DNA from: Heterotrichella gracilis | Taxonomy: Eukaryota > Sar > Xanthophyceae > Tribonematales > Xanthonemataceae | Length of the DNA stretch: 64,000 nucleotides | Direction: 5' to 3' | Assembly: GCA_032358255.1 (NCBI GenBank) | Contig: JAULBX010027605.1 | Coordinates: 124,001-188,000 of the forward strand | In this document: piece by piece, positions 61,001 to 64,000 of the stretch | How positions within the stretch are numbered: position 1 is the stretch's first letter | How the letters are laid out: every line of letters begins with the position of its first letter | Position numbers and translations under genes: made by a program | The notes under the pieces: model-generated | Database searches by the model: none | Seen by the model: the letters and a program-made list of their open reading frames with translations, nothing else | What the model was told of the DNA's origin: nothing

Positions 61001-64000
61001 TCAGTTTCAGAGGGCAAGGGTGGGCAAACTGGGTTTGTTGGGATCACCAGTTTGCAAGTTGGTGTAGATAGATGAGCAAACAAAGTGCAAGGTGTTTGTC
61101 AATAACAGAGGGCGCCTAGATTTACAGCCTGCAGGGTAGTGGGGGGGACATGTGTGTGAGGGTCTAGGTAGGGTAAAGGAGCAGGGGGTGTAACCGAAAG
61201 TAGGGGTAAGCAGGCAAACATTTCGTGGGGCATCCATCATCTCTCAGTTGCCTGCATGCAGTTTCCTGATTGGAAATTGGTGCATTGCCACGGCTCCATT
61301 CCAATCGCAGGGGTACACCAAAAGAAGCCCACCCCCACCCACCACCACATACTTGCCCCACCCATCCCACCCACCCACACCCGCACCTGCTCGCTCTTGA
61401 AGAAGTCCCCTGTATCCTCCAGCGCCTTGGCCGCATATGTGACGTAGGAGGGGGCCAGGTGCATGGACACTAGCGCATCCGCTGACCCATCTTGGGGCTG
61501 GGCGGTGTATGTGACGTGCAGGGCGCGGGTGGGGGCCTGGGCGGCTGCGGGGTGGTGGGGGGAGTGGGGGGTGAGAGGGAGGAGTGGGGGGTGGGGGCCA
61601 GCCTAGCAAGGGGTGTAGCAAAGCAGGGGGTGGCGTCATGACGGTACCATTATTATATAATAATGGATAGTTTTCAGAAGTGCAGGATATTGCCATGTGC
61701 TATAGATTCCATATTGCCTGACCCTACATAAAACCCTACGCCGCGCTGAAAAACCCTCACCTGCTGCAGCCAGGTCAGCGCTCGACGCGCCCTTGATTCC
61801 CCCCCCTGTGCGAATGACCTGCTTCCCCCCTGCGTTCACCCCCATTGCCGCCACTCCAAACACCACCTTGGTGGTGCTAGGGTACAGCTCTAGGGTGTTG
61901 GACAGGCCCTCCATGCCCGCGCGCAGGATCTCCACTCCGCTGCCATCCTCCAGCGCCAGGCTGGCGGAGCCGATGCTGGCCGTCACCTTCATGCGCAGGC
62001 TGTAGGGAGTCTCGGTGCCTGCAACGGGGAGGACCCAGGGTTGCTGAAACGTGCAAAGGGAAGTTGAAGCTTTGGTGCCGTGCAAGAGAACATTGGTGTT
62101 TTGGTCCTTGCAGGGAAGAACCAGGGGTTCTGAACAGCACCAGGGGAGGCGGAGTTATGAAATACAAAACTTACCAAAATAATGAACTCTTCACAGAGTA
62201 ATGAAAATTATGTTATATTCGGGCCAACATATAACTTCTAATATATAGTGGGGCAGTGCCGCTGCCCTTGAGTCACCCTGAGACCAGCTCCCTTGGTGTG
62301 AAGGGGGGCAGGGGAGGGTACAATTGCCCACCCCGCCCTCTAAACCTCCTGCTGCTGTATCACACACCATGCAAAACCCAACACCAAACCCTATCAAAAG
62401 CCTTACCCCCCCACACACACACGCACCTATCTGCATCTCCTGCTGCTGCTGCGCCACCAGATCCACCAGCTGTCGGTACTCATCACCACTCAAGTCCCCG
62501 CGCATGTCACCACCAGCAGCACCAGCACCACCACCCTCTGCGCCACCACCACCACCGCCACCAGCACCCGCCTCCTGTTTTTCTCCCTTGAGCCAGCCGA
62601 ACCAGGAGCGGCCAGCGGTGTCCTTGGCTGCAGCTGCGGCTGCGGCTGCGCCCTGGCGCTTCTGGGCCTCAACCTGCGCGGTGGGGGGGCTTCAGTGGGT
62701 GGGGACAGGAACACAGTTTGGTAACCACCCATTGTGTTTCGCAAGCCCAATCCGTGCGCCTGTATATGAGCGTCTAGCTGGAATCGAACGAATGCAACCC
62801 GATCAAGGGCCGAGGCGAGCATCATCTCCACCACTTCCACGCCAACCCTAGCCCTTTCCCACCCCAAACCCCCGTCCACATGATGATGTATCCCTCACCT
62901 TTGCGTGCACCAGGCGCCCAAAACAACACTGTACGCAACCCTAAACCCTAAACACCCCCCCACCTTTGCGTGCGCCAGGCGCCTAAAGATGATGATTGTG
63001 TTGGCAGGCAGGCGGGCGTCCATTTCCGCAATGGTTTCATCCCCGCCCACCTTGTTGCTCTGCAGGCAGGTGATGTAGTGCGGGATGTACTGGCGGCGCA
63101 GCTCGGCGATCTGGCGGGATGGGGAGGGGGTGAATTCAATAAATGGAAGAAGATAAGGGATGGACAAAGAAGGGGAGGACAATATATGGAGGGTGAGGGG
63201 GCATAAGAACGCAGCACATGGTAGGTGGAGGAGGGATAGCGAAGGGGAGCACACTACATGTAAAACGATTGGCCAATAGTGGATGGTTGGGTTGCTGTAC
63301 AGGTCACATTCTTCATCGACGCCATGGTGGCACACAACGCACTGACCCTGGACCTACTGTCCTATGATATGTCTTACTACAGAAATGCAAGCTCACAGCA
63401 GGACCAAAATTGCAGCGCAACACCATCCAGTATCCCCCTCTCCACGCATCCCCCTTGGCACCCACTCCACCCACCTGCGCCACCAGCTTCCACGTCAGCC
63501 GCCCCCCCTCCCCACCCCCCTTGCTGGCCAGCACCGCGTAGCGCCACCACTGGCGGGCCGAGCCCTTGCCCCGCCCCGGCCGCCGTGTGGGTCTCAGGTG
63601 CCTGTTGGGTGTGCGGGCCATGTAGCTGTTGAAACCATCAAGTAGCGCCTGCAGGTTGACGTACTGGGGGCCTGCGGGTGGGGGTTGGCGGGGGGGATTT
63701 ACTGGTGGGGGGTGGGAAGATGCATTGGTGTGTTGTGGTGTTGCAATGGCATTGTTGGAACATGGGATGGTGGTCTTAAAAAAGGGGGAAATCCGTGAGG
63801 GAGTTTGTTGGCATGCTATGGTACCCTTAGGATGGTTTTCTTTGAGCATGGGGTGCAAAGGGTCAGGGCTGGAGGGTGGGCAATCAGGGGCCAGTCACTG
63901 CCACATACCACATGGGAAACACCATGCGCAGCATCTGCACACCAGCTAAACCCCAAGCCCCTCAACAGCCCCCGTACGTGAGAGGTGCAGCGTGATGGAT
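28092..64000 (-). CDS. VPS13: VPS13-family bridge-like lipid transfer protein (about 59 exons; N-terminus beyond window)
   Basis: VPS13 proteins are hydrophobic-groove rods that move phospholipids between membranes at contact sites. Reading from high to low coordinates, exons in phase include >63978, 63475-63671, 62964-63110, 62427-62673, 61761-62018, 61387-61544, 60784-60961, 60154-60419, 59510-59724, 58816-59092 (PH), 58370-58472, 57906-58012, 57154-57666, 56445-56600, 55187-56024, 54401-54744, 53450-53870, 53087-53155, 52605-52778, 52004-52109, 51269-51728, 50551 to about 51010, 49814-50183, 48903-49217, 48405-48526, 48069-48136, 47586-47880, 47062-47319, 46587-46718, 46023-46141, 45212-45441, 44937-45032, 44423-44577, 43893-44149, 43443-43596, 42807-43123, 41953-42338, 41189-41411, 40419-40574, 39623-40127, 39097-39327, 38742-38839, 38343-38474, 37940-38034, 37275-37620, 36920-37051, 36037-36325, 35624-35738, 35113-35353, 34118-34271, 33746-33875, 32790-33036, 32162-32322, 31517-31713, 30640-30862, 30190-30422, 29461-29748, 28636-28890 and 28092-28244 (stop 28092-28094). 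That is about 4,500 codons, longer than typical plant VPS13 even without the chorein start. Confidence 0.93.
28405..28692 (-). repeat. Three copies of the 3' edge of the penultimate VPS13 exon
   Basis: The real edge with its donor is 28632-28690 (GCGCACCTGCAGGGTCTGCA on the + strand). A long echo lies at 28405-28470 and a shorter one at 28509-28540. CCCTAA-type spacers separate them. Each echo keeps the AC that reads as GT donor on the coding strand. Confidence 0.85.
29162..29500 (-). repeat. Four copies of the 3' edge of VPS13 exon 29461-29748
   Basis: Segments beginning CCTCACCTCCC(G/C)(T/C/A)(G/A)CCTCC recur at about 29162, 29261 and 29357 (degenerate) before the true edge at 29456. The copies are joined by TTTTGAGGTTGGCC and AACCCTAAACCCT spacers, giving a period of about 95-100 bp. 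Confidence 0.83.
29731..29990 (-). repeat. Three copies of the 5' edge of VPS13 exon 29461-29748
   Basis: GTAGTACTTGTTGCGCACCT (true acceptor side, 29731-29750) is echoed at about 29862-29882 and again at about 29958-29985. The same exon therefore has echoes at both ends. Confidence 0.8.
30798..31245 (-). repeat. Four copies of the 5' edge of VPS13 exon 30640-30862
   Basis: The true edge (about 30798-30875) ends TGGATGCGCACCTGCAAGGG. A nearly complete echo lies at 30996-31072, a shorter one at about 31125-31170, and a fragment at about 31215-31245. All keep the polypurine + strand context and, except the last, the CT that reads as AG acceptor on the coding strand. Confidence 0.88.
32276..32452 (-). 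repeat. Echo of the 5' edge of VPS13 exon 32162-32322
   Basis: GAGCAATCTCCTGCTTGCGC at about 32291-32310 is repeated with changes at about 32407-32425 (GCGCAATGTCCTGCTTGCGA), again followed by a CTGTAC-like boundary. Telomere-like TTTAGGTTTAGGG separates the two. Confidence 0.75.
33005..33247 (-). repeat. Echo of the 5' edge of VPS13 exon 32790-33036
   Basis: The exon start and acceptor (about 33005-33050, GTCCAGTCCCATGGAGAGTA then CCCCGCCTGCAAGGG) are echoed at about 33200-33245 (ATCCAGGCCCATTGACGGC then CCGCCTGCCAAGGG). Confidence 0.7.
34429..35200 (-). repeat. Seven-copy array of one exon 3' edge plus donor (VPS13 exon 35113-35353)
   Basis: The true edge starts at about 35109 (CTCACCTTGTGCCCCACAGC). 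Six more or less degenerate copies start at about 34429, 34552, 34659, 34787, 34917 and 35004. Most contain CCCCACAGCATG, CCAGCTGGTACC and CGCCAGGCGCAC. The spacers are AAAACCCTACCAACAACCCT-like, ending in AGGGTTT. Nearly every copy retains the GT donor (AC on +) and 25-80 bp of exon. Confidence 0.95.
37587..37725 (-). repeat. Echo of the 5' edge of VPS13 exon 37275-37620
   Basis: GTGCATGGACCAG...GCGCCTGCGAGGGGT at about 37587-37632 recurs as GTGCATTGACCAG...GCGCCTGCGAAGGGT at about 37674-37720, reproducing exon start, acceptor and first intron bases. Confidence 0.75.
40895..41044. repeat. 150-bp imperfect foldback in a VPS13 intron
   Basis: The left half (from 40895, CCACGCAGATACACAACCCT) is reverse-complementary to the right half (ending 41044, AGGGTTGTGTACCTGCGTGG) over about 64 bp per arm at roughly three-quarters identity. 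The outer 25 bp match best. It abuts GTTTAGGGTTTAGGGTT. It lies between exons 41189-41411 and 40419-40574. Candidate miniature element or small-RNA hairpin. Confidence 0.85.
41110..41230 (-). repeat. Echo of the 3' edge of VPS13 exon 41189-41411
   Basis: The true edge (about 41186-41230: ACCTTGTCCCCACGTCCTTC then GAGGTAGTGCGCAGCC) is echoed at about 41110-41150 (ACTTTGTGCCTTCTTCC then CAGGTAGTGTGCGGCT). A weaker version (CCCAGTAGTGCGCACGC) lies inside the foldback at about 40945. Confidence 0.65.
41675..41992 (-). repeat. Four copies of the 3' edge of VPS13 exon 41953-42338 with telomere-like spacers
   Basis: CACCTGAGCACTTGCTAGGG followed by TCCAGCGGGGG occurs at the true edge (41950) and at about 41873 and 41757, with a degenerate copy at about 41675. 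Spacers consist of TATAGGGTTTAGGGTTCATA and TTTAGGGTT repeats. Copies two and three are almost identical to the real edge, donor included. Confidence 0.93.
43268..43314. repeat. 47-bp element bounded by AAGGGTAA / TTACCCTT
   Basis: The eight terminal bases are perfect inverted repeats. The left end, GGGTAATCAGATAATAATA, differs by one base from the minus-strand end of 17837-17877. It sits in a VPS13 intron. The internal CATGCTA and TAGCATG half-sites just outside and inside do not extend the stem in register. Confidence 0.55.
45832..46075 (-). repeat. Echo of the 3' edge of VPS13 exon 46023-46141
   Basis: GTCCCCAAAGTCCATCTCCA then GCTG occurs at the true edge (about 46028-46050) and at about 45839-45862, each followed by a similar CCCAGCCTG.TGGT..CCAC tail. 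Confidence 0.85.
46462..46640 (-). repeat. Echo of the 3' edge of VPS13 exon 46587-46718
   Basis: TTGCAGCTGCATCCACTCCG (true, about 46590) is repeated as TTGCAGCCGCATCCACTCTG at about 46468, each followed by GAGxTGA..AxGCTGT. A telomere-like AAACCCTAAACC spacer lies between. Confidence 0.8.
47062..51010 (-). other. VPS13: VPS62-like / W.P..PPGY modules of VPS13
   Basis: Successive exons carry the plant VPS13/VPS62 signature: FWRPQAPHGYAVLGHCVTV (50551 exon), VWQPVPPPGYTSLGCVIGFG (49814-50183), VWRLVPPDGYASMGDC split over 48903-49217 and 48405-48526, and IWMPIPPPGYVAMG split over 48069-48136 and 47586-47880. The last, 47062-47319, has YNGACGAWEPVLEPWD, the VPS13 motif that closes this section. 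In yeast and human VPS13 the equivalent area folds as the VAB adaptor-binding domain; equivalence here is inference. Confidence 0.85.
48330..48390 (-). repeat. (CCA)n / (GGT)n microsatellite just past a VPS13 donor
   Basis: About eighteen uninterrupted CAC/CCA triplets lie 15 bp downstream, on the coding strand, of the donor of exon 48405-48526. In the transcript this is (GGU)n, so every triplet offers a GT next to G, a run of potential donors. Confidence 0.93.
52395..52640 (-). repeat. Echo of the 3' edge of VPS13 exon 52605-52778
   Basis: GGACCCACCTGGTCCCAGCT then GGATGCACGCAGGC is present at the true donor (52597-52630) and, identical over 34 bp, at about 52396-52429. Confidence 0.93.
53834..54112 (-). 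repeat. Three copies of the 5' edge of VPS13 exon 53450-53870
   Basis: GGCACCTGCCGATGGCCACA then TTCACCTGC occurs at the true acceptor (about 53847) and echoes at about 53992 and 54080. The first echo extends about 30 bp further into the exon. Spacers are AT-rich (TTTATTATTAAATT) instead of telomere-like. Confidence 0.93.
54700..54925 (-). repeat. Three copies of the 5' edge of VPS13 exon 54401-54744
   Basis: CA(A/C)(T/G)GGTCATGCCTG boundaries occur at about 54733 (true), 54826 and 54907; the outer two are followed by CAGAGG. GGGTTTAGGGTT-type sequence fills the space between. Confidence 0.85.
56700..57045. repeat. Direct repeats in an AT-rich VPS13 intron
   Basis: GCACTCCTGAT...ATGAAAATG.TCATATTATTCAT occurs at about 56709 and 56780. 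CATTGTGAGAGGCA.ACxTGTGACAGATACAAT occurs at about 56738 and 56850. A tandem 38-40 bp unit (TACAGGATG(T/A)AATTACATA) occurs at about 56977 and 57016. Confidence 0.8.
58816..59092 (-). other. VPS13: PH domain exon of VPS13
   Basis: A single exon encodes a pleckstrin-homology fold: LTWSGLGKASAQWQRRWLVL then GSLYTFEKRSSDKP at the start, and SSLLLRFKTEEK at the end. An internal PH domain after the N-terminal groove is typical of plant VPS13 proteins and points to phosphoinositide or Rab-dependent membrane targeting (family knowledge). It is bounded by good splice sites at both ends, and its 5' edge is echoed at about 59222-59312. Confidence 0.88.
59030..59312 (-). repeat. Echo of the 5' edge of the PH exon
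   Basis: GGCGCTGCCACTGAGC(G/T)GAGG(C/T)CTTG then GACCAGGTGAGGACCCTG occurs at the true acceptor (59043-59095) and at about 59240-59312, reproducing about 60 bp of exon plus acceptor. Confidence 0.92.
59695..59935 (-). repeat. Three copies of the 5' edge of VPS13 exon 59510-59724
   Basis: GGCTGGGGGTAGCGCGCCAC then CTGGAG is found at the true edge (about 59705) and at about 59807. A trimmed copy, GGGGTTAGCGCGCCACCTGG, is at about 59908. AT-rich AAAAATTA-type spacers separate them. Confidence 0.93.
60945..61140 (-). repeat. Echo of the 5' edge of VPS13 exon 60784-60961
   Basis: GGGCGCCCAGGTCTACCGCC then TGTG (60946-60966) is repeated with changes as GGGCGCCTAGATTTACAGCC then TGCAG at about 61110-61134. 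Confidence 0.75.
61647..61666. repeat. 20-bp perfect AT-rich palindrome
   Basis: CCATTATTATATAATAATGG is self-complementary over all 20 bp, inside the intron between exons 61761-62018 and 61387-61544. No flanking duplication was seen. Confidence 0.9.
62896..62990 (-). repeat. Echo of the 3' edge of VPS13 exon 62964-63110
   Basis: CACCTTTGCGTGCGCCAGGC (true donor, about 62961) is preceded by CACCTTTGCGTGCACCAGGC at about 62898. The two copies flank an AACCCTAAACCCTAAAC telomere-like block (about 62938-62953). Confidence 0.9.

Larger units (their letters stand above)
59510..64000 (-). other. VPS13: VPS13 N-terminal repeating beta-groove section
   Basis: Nine exons cover the part after the chorein domain. 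Recognisable family stretches are SRPQYVNLQALLDGFNSYM followed by RQWWRYAV; ELRRQYIPHYI; WFGWLKGEKQE and LSGDEYRQLVDL; AQVRRAQSAAAARLAAAL, like the family's region before the AP..VP block; VLDLGRFVLRSDN; and YPAMRVQGTIPSVTLYFSP. These alternate strand-rich segments form the lipid-conducting groove in solved homologues. The last 23 bp of the window are the 3' end of the preceding exon (SITLHLS), which fits in phase. Confidence 0.88.

Overview
The window looks like nuclear DNA of a green alga (Chlorophyta; class not resolved). Genes are split into many short GC-rich exons with GT..AG introns. Plant-type telomeric motifs (TTTAGGG/CCCTAAA) are scattered through introns and gaps. The proteins are plant-like: a VPS13 with an internal PH domain and VPS62-type modules, CG-1 (CAMTA-type) DNA-binding proteins, and a TraB-domain protein. 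No operons, ribosome binding sites, CRISPR arrays, tRNA or rRNA genes were seen.

Layout. (1) 1-4515: a TraB-domain gene on the + strand, its 5' end outside the window, with a minisatellite and a long foldback in its introns. (2) 6326-12425: a ten-exon + strand gene whose N-terminus is a CG-1 domain; its C-terminal half is built from duplicated exons. (3) 14391-19700: a graveyard of decayed glutamate 5-kinase pieces (two partial copies), a 135-bp minisatellite, short palindromic elements, and a recent, broken partial copy of the TraB gene. (4) 20903-25775: a second, diverged CG-1 gene of eight exons on the + strand, preceded by a cluster of perfect palindromes, one containing a CGCG core. (5) 25776-28091: no recognisable gene. 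(6) 28092-64000: one giant minus-strand gene, VPS13, of which about 59 exons (about 4,500 codons) lie in the window; only the extreme N-terminus (chorein domain) is missing.

How it fits together. VPS13 is a bridge-like lipid transfer protein and has no obvious functional link to its neighbours. The + strand side has probably been reshuffled by duplication: the order glutamate 5-kinase remnant - TraB - CG-1 occurs around 14.4-25.8 kb, and TraB - CG-1 at 0.5-12.4 kb. The TraB copies are nearly identical where they align, while the two CG-1 proteins are strongly diverged, so more than one event is needed.

The most unusual signal is structural. At about twenty exon boundaries, in genes on both strands, a 30-80 bp piece made of the splice site plus the adjoining exon edge is repeated one to seven times inside the neighbouring intron, often separated by telomere-like CCCTAAA sequence. 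These 'exon-edge echoes' keep AG or GT splice dinucleotides and could serve as spare splice sites. I know of no standard description of such a pattern. All exon coordinates were read by eye from splice dinucleotides and reading-phase continuity and have not been tested against transcripts.
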